From Lachnoclostridium sp. UBA7097 (GTDB lineage Bacteria > Bacillota > Clostridia > Lachnospirales > Lachnospiraceae): DNA of 64,000 nucleotides. How positions within the stretch are numbered: the first letter of the stretch is position 1; each line of letters opens with the position of its first letter. Both the position numbers and the translations under genes were made by a program. A model generated the notes under the pieces. That model saw only the letters and a program-made list of their open reading frames with translations. It did not search any database and was not told the DNA's origin. This document shows positions 9,113 to 17,736 of this stretch, piece after piece. The stretch is from the NCBI GenBank assembly GCA_002499945.1, contig DKYP01000171.1, positions 1 to 64,000 of the forward strand. The letters run 5' to 3'.

Positions 9113-9358
9113 TCAATCCCTCCTTAAATATAAAGAATTGCGTGGATTTCCAGTAACTTGTTCAGCTTCCCACATATCAAAAATCCCAAACGGACTAAAA
9201 TCCCACATTTCAAGTTCCTTGTCTGCAAGCATACGGTATGTTTCAGAAAAAAGGAATTTTCTAAGGGCTGTAATTGGTTTAAATCCATATTTTTCAATTA
9301 TCATTTGTGATACTTTTTCATTATAAAAAGAAAGAATAAATACCATTTCATTTTTCAC
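9113..9358 (-). CDS. Small conserved protein of the DUF3990 cassette
   Basis: 81 residues. Its start overlaps the end of the DUF3990 gene by 4 bases, which suggests translational coupling. The middle reads [28 protein letters not shown] and the end [21 protein letters not shown] recognise no enzymatic motif. It is probably the second member of a three-gene cassette inserted between hsdS and hsdR; a role in neutralising the DUF3990 protein is possible but not shown. Confidence 0.6.
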   Translation of the reverse strand: MKNEMVFILSFYNEKVSQMIIEKYGFKPITALRKFLFSETYRMLADKELEMWDFSPFGIFDMWEAEQVTGNPRNSLYLRRD

Positions 9359-9837
9359 CGTTCAATCACCTCACTAAGAACTAACGCTTTAAGAGATTTT
9401 TCACTCTTGAATGCATATTGGTCTTTCAGTTTTTGCGGTAAAAGCCTTTTAATAGTTTCCGCTTCATTATATATACCAGAAAAATACAATTTAAGAACTG
9501 GCATTGTCCTGTCATTAGCAACGGGACCAATAACAATATCTGAATTATCTGTAAAATCTTTTACATTTCGGTTATTTGCTACAAACTCCAGCCATTTAAC
9601 AGATGTTCCCTCAAACCGTATCACTTTCAGGTAAGATAATATTTTCTCATTGAAGTTATATGATGTAATTACTGGTTTTCCCTCTCCCCGTCTTTTTGTT
9701 GTAAGGAATGCCCATCTTTCCGCTTGTTCATAGCTTGATGTAAGATAAAAACCTGTGCCAAAATCAAGCCTTCGGTCAGACTTTAAAATTTTAGGTTTTT
9801 CAACAGCAATATTACTACCATGATATAATTTAATCAA
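9355..9837 (-). CDS. DUF3990 protein, possible ADP-ribosyltransferase-like toxin
   Basis: 160 residues. The start MIKLYHGSN and the following [20 protein letters not shown] have the form of ADP-ribosyltransferase-fold proteins of the DUF3990 type (YHGS, then G.GFYLT..Q..A..WA). It begins 12 bases after hsdS ends, so it is in the hsdM-hsdS transcript. DUF3990 genes often sit beside DUF3791 genes, as here. Toxin activity is inferred from fold and neighbours only; a host-takeover or regulatory role is also possible. Confidence 0.65.
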   Translation of the reverse strand: MIKLYHGSNIAVEKPKILKSDRRLDFGTGFYLTSSYEQAERWAFLTTKRRGEGKPVITSYNFNEKILSYLKVIRFEGTSVKWLEFVANNRNVKDFTDNSDIVIGPVANDRTMPVLKLYFSGIYNEAETIKRLLPQKLKDQYAFKSEKSLKALVLSEVIER

Positions 9838-9848
9838 ATCACCACTCC

Positions 9849-11036
9849 TTATACAAACATATTTTGTAACATAAATTTTCTAATACTTTGTAATTCATCA
9901 CACTTACGCTGGTGAAGAGTGATGAGGTGGTCGAGACTTTTAAAATAGTTCCCAATTCTCTCTTGTTCTGCTGATGATGGAATCATAAACTCCATTTTTG
10001 AAAACATATAACCCGTAATCTGGTTAATAGTTGCCCCCATATTTTTCTCAATTTCTTTCTCAAATTGAGATGTGTCTAACAGAGCATTTACGAAAGATGA
10101 GTGTTTTGAACGAATGCCTGACATAAATGCTCCGATAACCGTATTGGGCATATTTTCCTTTATTTCAGCGTGTTTTCCGATCAAAGCACGAGAACCATTT
10201 CTTACAACTACTACAATGTCCCCAACTTTTACATTTTCGGAAGTGACTTTTTCTGATTCCACATATACATTATCTGCATCGACAATCTCACCATTTTTAA
10301 CATTAGAAGATCTTAAAACCAATGTACCCGATTCCCTCACATCATCTGGTGTATATGTTAATCCATTGAAAAATTCCACAAATTCAGGAAGCTTACGCTG
10401 TTCCCAAGCATCTGTAAATCCATCAAACCTGATTTTTGGAATATTCATGCCATTTTGTGGAAACATTTTTTGAAGCATATATTTTTTTAGTGTTTTTATT
10501 TCCTCACACTTTCGCTTGTAAAAGGTGAGAAGATTATCAAAGTAATCAATATAATCTCCCATTTTCTTTTGTTCTATATATGTTGGATATGGAATTTTAA
10601 TACTTCTCATTCCATTTACATCTATACTCTTACCATCACGAATCCCATATATGTGAGGCACTAACTTTTTTTTAATAAAATCAAATGAACGAAAATATGA
10701 ATAGTAAAATCTTGAATCTGCATTAATTCCATGAAATGTATGATATGCAGGGCTTACAATACCATCACATGTTGTTTTTTCTAAACCACCTTCAAATGAA
10801 CGCAAATGTAAAATAAAATCATCTTTCTTTACTAATTTGTAATTTGATAAACTGGACTTATCATATAAAATATTCCTGTCAGATTCATTTCTTTTAACAG
10901 TTCCTCCACCTTGAATTATTGTAAGTGGTGGTAACTCTAAATGGTTCTTTTCTGAATATTCTATGAATATCTCACCGAATTTCCGCTGCTCCCAGTCATC
11001 CGTATACCTCTTAAACCTAATCTTTGGATTATTCAT
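9849..11036 (-). CDS. hsdS: Type I restriction enzyme, S (specificity) subunit
   Basis: About 395 residues. AGAGGTGA lies 5 bases before the ATG at 11036, giving [20 protein letters not shown]; the start is just after the hsdM stop. Two target recognition domains (about 15-140 and 215-335) are each followed by a coiled-coil spacer ([19 protein letters not shown] and [19 protein letters not shown]). The unit PKIRF..[YF]TD.WEQRK appears before each domain, so the gene is a tandem half-subunit repeat, the usual substrate for domain swapping. HsdS sets the DNA sequence recognised by HsdM and HsdR. Confidence 0.95.
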   Translation of the reverse strand: MNNPKIRFKRYTDDWEQRKFGEIFIEYSEKNHLELPPLTIIQGGGTVKRNESDRNILYDKSSLSNYKLVKKDDFILHLRSFEGGLEKTTCDGIVSPAYHTFHGINADSRFYYSYFRSFDFIKKKLVPHIYGIRDGKSIDVNGMRSIKIPYPTYIEQKKMGDYIDYFDNLLTFYKRKCEEIKTLKKYMLQKMFPQNGMNIPKIRFDGFTDAWEQRKLPEFVEFFNGLTYTPDDVRESGTLVLRSSNVKNGEIVDADNVYVESEKVTSENVKVGDIVVVVRNGSRALIGKHAEIKENMPNTVIGAFMSGIRSKHSSFVNALLDTSQFEKEIEKNMGATINQITGYMFSKMEFMIPSSAEQERIGNYFKSLDHLITLHQRKCDELQSIRKFMLQNMFV

Positions 11037-11041
11037 GCCAG

Positions 11042-12640
11042 TCACCTCTCTATCATTCCAATAAGGTCATTTAATGATGACATTATATTTTCATCTGGAG
11101 AAGTTAAATCTTTGAGAAGTGATAAAAATTCCCCTTGGACTTGTTCTATTTCTTTATCTGTTTTTTTCATATCTGCTAAAAGCATATTCAGGTCTATTTC
11201 TTTTTCTTTCTCAAAATTATCTACATATCTTGGAATGTTAAGATTGAAGTCATTTTTTTCGATATCTTCAAAACTGGCAAGGAAGGATTCTTTTTCTACA
11301 GTTTCTCTTTTATTATATAACCCAATAACAGAATCTATATGCCCGTCTGTCATGGTATTTTGTTTTTTACCTTTATCAAATTTCCGGGAAGCATCTATAA
11401 ATAATACATCTCTCCCATCTCTATGTTTCTTTAAAACAATAATGCATGTAGGGATAGATGTGTTGTAAAATAAGTTTGCCGGCAAACCAATTACTGCATA
11501 GATATTTCCTGAACGAAGTAATTTTTCTCTTATTTTCCCTTCTGCTGCACCTCTGAATAAAACCCCGTGAGGCAGTACAATAGCCATAGTCCCATTGTTT
11601 TTTAAATGATATAAGCCATGAAGTAAAAATGCGTAATCTGCCTTTGATTTAGGTGCTAATACTCCGTAATCGCTAAATCTTTCATCTTGTAAAAATCCTG
11701 ATGCTGCGCTCCATTTTGCGGAGTAAGGCGGATTCATAAGAACCATATTGAAGTCTGTTTCTTCTCCAACAGGCCAGTCCCCGTCAAGGGTATCAGCATT
11801 ACGCAAGTTTTGGTTTTCTGGTACAATCCCGTGTAAGAACATGTTCATTCTTGCCAGGTTATATGTAGATGTCATTAATTCCTGTCCATAATATTTTATG
11901 TAATTTGGTTCTGCAGAGTATTTCTTTGCATTTAAAAGAAGTGAACCAGAACCCATACATGGGTCGTATACAGATAATCCTTTCTTTGTTTCTTGTCCTG
12001 TAATAGCTATTTTTGTTAAAATTTTAGATACAGCCTGTGGTGTATAGAACTCCCCTGCTTTCTTTCCTGTTTCAGAAGCAAACTGCCCAATCAGGTATTC
12101 ATAAGCATTGCCAAGTACATCTGAATCAGAGTTTAGCAAATCTGCTTTATCAATTTCCTTAACCAGGCTTGAAATTGTATCACTCTGCTTCTGGCCGCCT
12201 GTTCCCAGACGGTTAGAATACAAATCAATATCTGTAAATAAATCTGCAAATAACGGGTCACTCTGTTCAATGTTATTGAATGCTTTTTGCAGTTGTTCAC
12301 GGTTAAATGAATTATTTCTTGCTGCATCTGCAAAGCATGTGTATGTCAGTTCCGGTTCAATTATATAATGGCATTCTGCCTTAATCTGTTCTTTTAATTC
12401 CCCAGCACTTTCATCTTCCAAAGCTTCCCTGTAAGCTTCCAATGCAACTTTTAATGATGCTGGTTTATCATCATAGAGCAAATCATAAATCTTAATCAAA
12501 AATGAATCAGATAAGTATTTGTAGAAAACAATTCCTAGCAAATAATCCTTATACTCATTTGCATCCATTTTTGAACGGAGTATATCTGCCCCACTCCATA
12601 ACACACTAATTAAATCTTTGCTGTTTTCTAATTCTGCCAT
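11042..12640 (-). CDS. hsdM: Type I restriction enzyme, M (adenine methyltransferase) subunit
   Basis: 532 residues. The N-terminal helical domain (LWSGADILRSKMDANEYK) is followed by the methyltransferase core, with GEFYTPQAVSKIL, the SAM site YDPCMGSGSLLL, and the N6-adenine catalytic motif NPPY. GGGGGATATACA precedes the ATG. It is the first gene of the hsdM-hsdS-DUF3990 transcript. With HsdS it protects host DNA; with HsdR it forms the restriction complex. Confidence 0.96.
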   Translation of the reverse strand: MAELENSKDLISVLWSGADILRSKMDANEYKDYLLGIVFYKYLSDSFLIKIYDLLYDDKPASLKVALEAYREALEDESAGELKEQIKAECHYIIEPELTYTCFADAARNNSFNREQLQKAFNNIEQSDPLFADLFTDIDLYSNRLGTGGQKQSDTISSLVKEIDKADLLNSDSDVLGNAYEYLIGQFASETGKKAGEFYTPQAVSKILTKIAITGQETKKGLSVYDPCMGSGSLLLNAKKYSAEPNYIKYYGQELMTSTYNLARMNMFLHGIVPENQNLRNADTLDGDWPVGEETDFNMVLMNPPYSAKWSAASGFLQDERFSDYGVLAPKSKADYAFLLHGLYHLKNNGTMAIVLPHGVLFRGAAEGKIREKLLRSGNIYAVIGLPANLFYNTSIPTCIIVLKKHRDGRDVLFIDASRKFDKGKKQNTMTDGHIDSVIGLYNKRETVEKESFLASFEDIEKNDFNLNIPRYVDNFEKEKEIDLNMLLADMKKTDKEIEQVQGEFLSLLKDLTSPDENIMSSLNDLIGMIER

Positions 12641-12729
12641 TGTATATCCCCCGTATTTTCTTCTATATAGTTATATTTAACAATATTAAGTATAGCATAA
12701 CTATAACAGAACTGCAATCTATAGGTCAG

Positions 12730-12874
12730 CTGGCAAAATTCCAAATGTGGTTTTAAAGGACAGCTGTATGGGTCCGCCGGCGCTTAAATCTGGTATTTTC
12801 AGATTTTATGCGCCGTTGCGTGACCCATCCAAGTGGAAACGTGCTTGTCCGTAAAACCACTTTGGAATTGCCAG
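12730..12874 (-). repeat. Palindromic element, copy B
   Basis: About 145 bases, nearly identical to copy A but inverted. The minus strand begins CTGGCAATTCCAAAGTGG and ends CCACATTTGG...TTTTGCCAG. It holds the shared motif CACGCAACGG / CGCCGGCGG, and ATGGGTC pairs perfectly with GACCCAT. The flank on its outer side, TTAATGGG read on the minus strand, matches copies A and D. It fills most of the 300-base space between hsdM and the type II methylase gene; nothing else is seen there. Confidence 0.85.
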
Positions 12875-12941
12875 CCCATTAATAATATTTGTTTGCAACA
12901 AAAAACAGGAAAACCCAAAGAATTAACAAGAATAAAAATAG

Positions 12942-14432
12942 TTAAGACATTGAATTAATTAACTTGGTAAATTCTATATACCTTTCCATTGTAATGTATT
13001 TCTCTAATTGTAATTTACTTTCTGTTTGTTGGATTTCCTCATAAGATACTTCACATATGCATTTATGAAAATCTATACGGGATAATAACTTTATAGTATA
13101 TGGACGCTTATTATCAAGAAATGCAATTGACAACAAAAAATCCTGTACTGTTGCACTATTCAACAAAAGCATCATACAATATGCCATATCATAATTATCA
13201 AATGACAAAAAATATGCTGTATCATCTGTCATTACAGGTTTTTCTGAATATAACAGCGAAAATAAAGGTTTTTTATAAAATCCAGATAAACCTACTTTAT
13301 ATGGAGAAAAACTATAATCACCAACGCCAAACATTGAAAAAGGAGGTGCATTTTTATAAATAATACTTTTTCTGTTATTAAAGTTGTCAATATGGTCATT
13401 TAAATATTTCCAAGTATATGGTAACTCTTTTTTTATATACGAAGTATCTTGTCCTGCTTTATTTTGTGTAACAATTACATATTTAGAAAATTCAAAAATA
13501 ACAGGTTTTTTAAAATGGCTTGATTTAACTAATGGAAAAACCAGTGTATCTTCTATAGAAACTTGCTCATTATTTTTGTTAATAAATCTTCCATCTTTAA
13601 ATTCCAGTTCCATAACTTTACTACAATCATGTTTTACTCCTTGCCGCCATAATAGCTGGCATTTTCCCTCAAGGTCAACTTTTATTTTTGATGTTTTAAT
13701 AATACCATTATGTACAGTAATAGTATCTATCAACTCATAATTTTCTATATCTTTAATATTACAAAAAAAATTTTTTCTTAATAAGATGTTTGAAGTTAAT
13801 TGGACTATCAAAATACAGGCAGACACAGAAACCCCAAAAACTTTTTTGCTATCAAAATAAAGCATTTCAATTTTCTTATGTGCAATTTCATTTCGTGATA
13901 TTTCCAAAATAACATTGCGGGCAACAGAAGTTTTACACAACATGCAAAGAGTGCTATCAGTATTTTTATATTCATCAATAAGATGAAGGATAATATATTC
14001 ACCAATATCAAAATTTGAAGAGCCTGTTAATGCATCTATTCCACGTAATTTCTTAAAATTCATCTTTTCCGGCAGATTATATAACAATTCTGAATTAGTT
14101 GCCCATGGAGGATTTCCAATAATTAAAACATTTTCTTCTGTGCATAGCTGATGCATAGTTAAATCAAAAACATCCCCCAAAACAATATTTGCACCTGGAA
14201 GTTTTTTCTGTGCTTCTTTAACATATTTTTGATTAATTTCTAATCCATAAACTTTATCACAATCAAAAACAGTTAAAGCAGCAGAAATAAAATTACCTGT
14301 CCCACATGTTGGTTCAACAATTGCTTCAGGAGAATATTCTAAGACGTCATCTTTAATATACTTGCAAACTTTTATACAAAAATGTAATGGTGTTTGATAA
14401 TCACCAAATTCTTTTTTTTTATTACCAGACAA
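12942..14432 (-). CDS. Type II N6-adenine DNA methyltransferase
   Basis: 496 residues. The SAM-binding motif VEPTCGTGNF is at about 39-48 and the catalytic motif NPPW at 107-110, the order of gamma-type adenine methylases. After EFGDYQTP at the N-terminus the protein resembles methylases of type II systems with large C-terminal recognition domains. A TTG start overlaps the last 11 bases of the restriction nuclease gene upstream, so the two are coupled. It should protect the site cut by that nuclease; the recognition sequence cannot be read from the protein. Confidence 0.85.
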   Translation of the reverse strand: MSGNKKKEFGDYQTPLHFCIKVCKYIKDDVLEYSPEAIVEPTCGTGNFISAALTVFDCDKVYGLEINQKYVKEAQKKLPGANIVLGDVFDLTMHQLCTEENVLIIGNPPWATNSELLYNLPEKMNFKKLRGIDALTGSSNFDIGEYIILHLIDEYKNTDSTLCMLCKTSVARNVILEISRNEIAHKKIEMLYFDSKKVFGVSVSACILIVQLTSNILLRKNFFCNIKDIENYELIDTITVHNGIIKTSKIKVDLEGKCQLLWRQGVKHDCSKVMELEFKDGRFINKNNEQVSIEDTLVFPLVKSSHFKKPVIFEFSKYVIVTQNKAGQDTSYIKKELPYTWKYLNDHIDNFNNRKSIIYKNAPPFSMFGVGDYSFSPYKVGLSGFYKKPLFSLLYSEKPVMTDDTAYFLSFDNYDMAYCMMLLLNSATVQDFLLSIAFLDNKRPYTIKLLSRIDFHKCICEVSYEEIQQTESKLQLEKYITMERYIEFTKLINSMS

Positions 14433-15066
14433 AATTCACAATACCCCCGACTTCATTATTTAATTCAATAACCCTTTTATATTGCAATCTCCACTGTAAT
14501 GCATTGCTTATAGTCAAATAACCTTGTTCAGGAGGATTTGCAAGAATTTCATCTGCAAGGTCATTATATATAATATCATCTCCTGGTACATTTTTGTCAT
14601 AAAGCAATCCAATAATATCTTCTTTGTTTGCATTAACAGAAAGCATTTGCCTGAGTAATGCGGTAATTGTATAATCGGATGTTCTTTTTGATTCTATGAA
14701 AGTGCAATGGGTAATCTGCAAAGTACATTTATCAGTGGTATCCTTCTTATCGTACACAAACACAAGTAAATTGTAACCTAAACCAAATATCTTTTGCCTT
14801 GCTGATTTAAAAGGGCAACTGCTTTGGGGCTGGACATGGCTGGTTGTTTTTATATCTGTATTAACAGATGGTAAATCAATACCATAAGCACTGCTCCCAA
14901 CGGTCATTGTATATTTCTTTTTTAGATAATCTTGAAACAAATGTTCAACATATGTCCCAACTTTCTTACCATCAGTAACTCCAATAAGTGAAACATGATT
15001 TTGTGCAGAAATAATAACACTAAAGTTCTCAGCCTCTTTAATTAAAATCTGTGTATCCAGTTCCAT
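14422..15066 (-). CDS. Type II restriction endonuclease, PD-(D/E)XK type
   Basis: 214 residues. A nuclease core is visible: E41 in GTYVEHLFQDYL, then D64 in YGIDLPSVNTDIKTT with D71-I-K73, matching the E ... D ... (D/E)-X-K arrangement. It is the first gene of a two-gene unit with the methylase, starts after GGAGGATAGTTT, and has its own promoter. No controller (C) protein gene is seen, although the nuclease comes before the methylase. Endonuclease identity rests on the motif plus context; specificity is unknown. Confidence 0.75.
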   Translation of the reverse strand: MELDTQILIKEAENFSVIISAQNHVSLIGVTDGKKVGTYVEHLFQDYLKKKYTMTVGSSAYGIDLPSVNTDIKTTSHVQPQSSCPFKSARQKIFGLGYNLLVFVYDKKDTTDKCTLQITHCTFIESKRTSDYTITALLRQMLSVNANKEDIIGLLYDKNVPGDDIIYNDLADEILANPPEQGYLTISNALQWRLQYKRVIELNNEVGGIVNFVW

Positions 15067-15153
15067 AAACTATCCTCCAATTTAATTTACATGATTGTAT
15101 ATTTCAAATTTAAATATTCAATTTTATAATATTCATTAAAATTTTCTGAAACC

Positions 15154-15162
15154 ATTATACCA
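15154..15162 (-). promoter_or_regulatory. Extended -10 promoter of the type II R-M unit
   Basis: The minus strand reads TGGTATAAT, an extended -10 element, about 90 bases before the nuclease start. The -35 region is weak. Confidence 0.5.
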
Positions 15163-15258
15163 CACTTTAATCGTCTTTCATATATATTCCTTTAGTTTCA
15201 AAAATAAATTGCTGGCTGTATTCCCTGAAATCTTGTATTATATTTATAGAACCAGTAA

Positions 15259-15302
15259 ATGGCAGATAATAAACAGGGAATCATCATTTAGTTATCTGCC
15301 AT
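15259..15302 (-). terminator. Hairpin after the blaR1-type gene, possible terminator
   Basis: ATGGCAGATAA pairs with TTATCTGCCAT around a 22-base loop, about 30 bases after the blaR1 stop. The T-tract that follows on the minus strand is poor, so termination may be weak. Nothing else is seen in the rest of the space up to the R-M promoter. Confidence 0.45.
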
Positions 15303-15332
15303 AATGTTATTTATAAAATTGTAATTTATTAA

Positions 15333-17240
15333 TCAATATCCATATGTTTCCACTTTCCAGTCTTCATTTTCATTTCTGCTCATAACCCACATAAAATATC
15401 TATAAGTGTAGTCTTTGTACAGGGAATTATCTTTACAGTAGTCCTTACTTACATAAAAATTAGAAAGCAGGATAATTATATCATCTTTTCCATATAGGTC
15501 AGAAAAATATGTTACATTTTTCTGGTAGGCATCTTTATCAAACCAGAGTTTTTTAATTGTGCAGTTTTCAAATACTTTTTTAAAATAACTTTTTACTGCT
15601 TTTTTTGCCGTCTGGATATCTTCATCTGAAAAGATATAATTATCCGTAACAGGTATTTCCATGGTAACACTGGCAGCCTGCTTTTTTACGCCATCTTCTG
15701 TTAATGCCTGGTATGTGATTTCTCCATCTTTGCATTTAAAGTCTTTGGAATATTCATCTGGAATTGTTATTACACTTTTTCCATCTTTTGTAGAAAGTGT
15801 ATATCTTGTGATGTTTCCATTTTCATCCACATTAAAAAACTGGTAATACATAAAGTTCCCAAGTCCCGGCAATGGCGTCTGCCCCTGCCCTAATGCAAAA
15901 TCATCATTTTCCCCATCCCCGTTATAATCTTTAACAGACAGTCCAAATCCTTCCTCTGGATAATAAACCATATCATTAATACCAAAGTCCAGCGGGTATT
16001 CTGCATATTTTACATTATCTTTATAAGTCCTTATTGCGAACCTGCCACTGTACATGCCAAATTCCAAATCCGCTTTATCTGGAAGTTCTCCATCTGGTAT
16101 ATAAACAACCTGTACATCATATCCATGTATTGTTGCATTTGCAACCAGGGCTTCATTTTTTATATCTTTTTCTTCATTGCCAGTTTTCTTTCCGGTTTCA
16201 TTTACTGTTTTACCCTCAATTTTCTTTACAGCTTCTTTATCTGCACCATAAGCATTTGTAAGGCATGCTGCCCCTGCTCCCAGAATTAACGACACTGCCA
16301 TTACACCAATCCATTTTCCATGTTTTTTAAAATTTAACACATTAACCACCCGCTTTCTTGTATCTGTTTCACCAAAAGACAACAACCCTGCATTTTTTAC
16401 CCTCTGGTTTGTAGCAAATCCTAATAAAGACATGCTGTAATCTTTACGTATACTGGCATCCATATTCTGTAATACATATTCATCACAGCTCATCTCCATA
16501 TCACGCACCATCAGGAAATATGATATCCATACTAAAGGGTTAAACCAGTAAATACATGCCAGCAAAAATGACACCGGCTTAATAATATAATCCTTGCGCA
16601 TTATATGGTACTTTTCATGTTTTAAAATATATTTCTGTTCTTCTTTTCTTAACTGGAAGGGAATATAAATCTTAGGATGCAGGATACCTAAGACAAAAGG
16701 TGAAGGGATATTTTCACATTCATAAATATTGTCTTCAAATAATACTGCCCTTTCAAGATGCTTTTTCATGCCAGATACCATATAAAAATTCCATGACAAT
16801 ATAATTATAATACCTGCCAGCCACACAAATGTGCCATATTTAATAAAAGGTTCTATACCAGTAACAGGCACAGATATACTAATGGAAGGTTTGTTTTCTT
16901 TTAGTATATTTATACTTACACTATCCTGTAAACTTCCAGAAAAACCAGATGGAATTTTACTATCCACAGGTATATTATTCTTTACAGCACTTTTATTTGT
17001 TTTGCTGCTGTCCTCTTTTTCCATAGTAACCATTCTGACCGTTCCTGCCAGGTTAAATATACTGGCTGGTGATGAAACAGCAAATGGGCAGATTAAACGT
17101 ATTCCCACAATGCCCCATATAAAATACCTGTATTTTTTAGGGAACGGGTACATAATGCCACGTACAAAAAGAATTACAATAATAACAGGACATGATATAA
17201 GTGCCATATCCAGAATACTGGAAAATAACTGGTATAACAT
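15333..17240 (-). CDS. BlaR1/MecR1-type M56 membrane metallopeptidase
   Basis: About 635 residues; the ATG at 17240 has AGAGGTG 6 bases before it. The N-terminal 340 residues carry several membrane segments and the zinc peptidase motif HEKYH, with DMEMSCDEYVL after it, as in BlaR1 antirepressors that cut BlaI. The last 290 residues lie after another membrane segment (WIGVMAVSLILGAGAACL) and are presumably outside. They are not a penicillin-binding domain but an acidic domain with DYNGDGENDDF. The signal sensed is therefore probably not a beta-lactam. It follows blaI by 18 bases. Confidence 0.85.
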   Translation of the reverse strand: MLYQLFSSILDMALISCPVIIVILFVRGIMYPFPKKYRYFIWGIVGIRLICPFAVSSPASIFNLAGTVRMVTMEKEDSSKTNKSAVKNNIPVDSKIPSGFSGSLQDSVSINILKENKPSISISVPVTGIEPFIKYGTFVWLAGIIIILSWNFYMVSGMKKHLERAVLFEDNIYECENIPSPFVLGILHPKIYIPFQLRKEEQKYILKHEKYHIMRKDYIIKPVSFLLACIYWFNPLVWISYFLMVRDMEMSCDEYVLQNMDASIRKDYSMSLLGFATNQRVKNAGLLSFGETDTRKRVVNVLNFKKHGKWIGVMAVSLILGAGAACLTNAYGADKEAVKKIEGKTVNETGKKTGNEEKDIKNEALVANATIHGYDVQVVYIPDGELPDKADLEFGMYSGRFAIRTYKDNVKYAEYPLDFGINDMVYYPEEGFGLSVKDYNGDGENDDFALGQGQTPLPGLGNFMYYQFFNVDENGNITRYTLSTKDGKSVITIPDEYSKDFKCKDGEITYQALTEDGVKKQAASVTMEIPVTDNYIFSDEDIQTAKKAVKSYFKKVFENCTIKKLWFDKDAYQKNVTYFSDLYGKDDIIILLSNFYVSKDYCKDNSLYKDYTYRYFMWVMSRNENEDWKVETYGY

Positions 17241-17258
17241 ATTTCCCACCTCTTTTCC

Positions 17259-17621
17259 TTATTCTTCACTGTGCTGGTCAATCAGTTTCTTAATTTTTTC
17301 TGCCTCTTCTGTTGTAATTTTCTTTCCTCCTAAGAAAGCCGCCAGGAACTGTGGAAGTGAACCGCCAAATGTCCTTTCAACAAAATAAGCTGATTCATCT
17401 CTTTGCACACGTTCCTTTCCAATTAAAACTGAAACAACTGCATTTTCATTTTTAATATATCCCTTTTCAGAGAGTTTCTTAATGGTAGTATATGTAGTTG
17501 ATTTCTTCCAGCCTAAAACCTGGCTGCACAATTTTACAAGACTGCCTGAGTTTACTGGTGCATGTTCCCATACAACCAGCATAAAACGGTAATCGCTGTC
17601 ACATAGTTTAAGATACTCCAT
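17259..17621 (-). CDS. BlaI/MecI-type winged-helix repressor
   Basis: 120 residues, the usual BlaI length. AGGAGG lies 9 bases before the ATG at 17621, giving MEYLKLCDSDYRFMLVVWEH. The winged helix is visible with WKKSTTYTTIKKLSEKGYI as recognition region, and the C-terminal dimer helix follows (ITTEEAEKIKKLIDQH). It should repress its own promoter until cleaved after signalling by the BlaR1-type partner. Tandem dyads that fit as operators lie just upstream. Confidence 0.9.
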   Translation of the reverse strand: MEYLKLCDSDYRFMLVVWEHAPVNSGSLVKLCSQVLGWKKSTTYTTIKKLSEKGYIKNENAVVSVLIGKERVQRDESAYFVERTFGGSLPQFLAAFLGGKKITTEEAEKIKKLIDQHSEE

Positions 17622-17650
17622 AAATATAATCCTCCTTTTTAACGAAATCT

Positions 17651-17710
17651 GGTCTGTCACTATAGACCAATGCTTACATTAAGTCTATAACAACAGACCA
17701 GATTTGTCAA
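17651..17710 (-). promoter_or_regulatory. Promoter and tandem dyad operators of the blaI-blaR1 pair
   Basis: On the minus strand a TTGACA -35 (17705-17710) is followed by two related dyads, GGTCTGTTGTTATAGACTT (17681-17699) and GGTCTATAGTGACAGACC (17651-17668), spaced about 30 bases centre to centre. The first overlaps the -10 region. The shared core GTCT....AGAC fits a dimeric repressor such as the BlaI encoded just downstream. Confidence 0.7.
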
Positions 17711-17736
17711 CTGTTTTTTGCAAAATAAATTAACTG

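Noticed and set aside
9849..11036. Invertible hsdS system with extra silent hsdS copies
   Set aside because: Only one hsdS gene is present and no recombinase gene adjoins it; the half-subunit repeats within it are normal.
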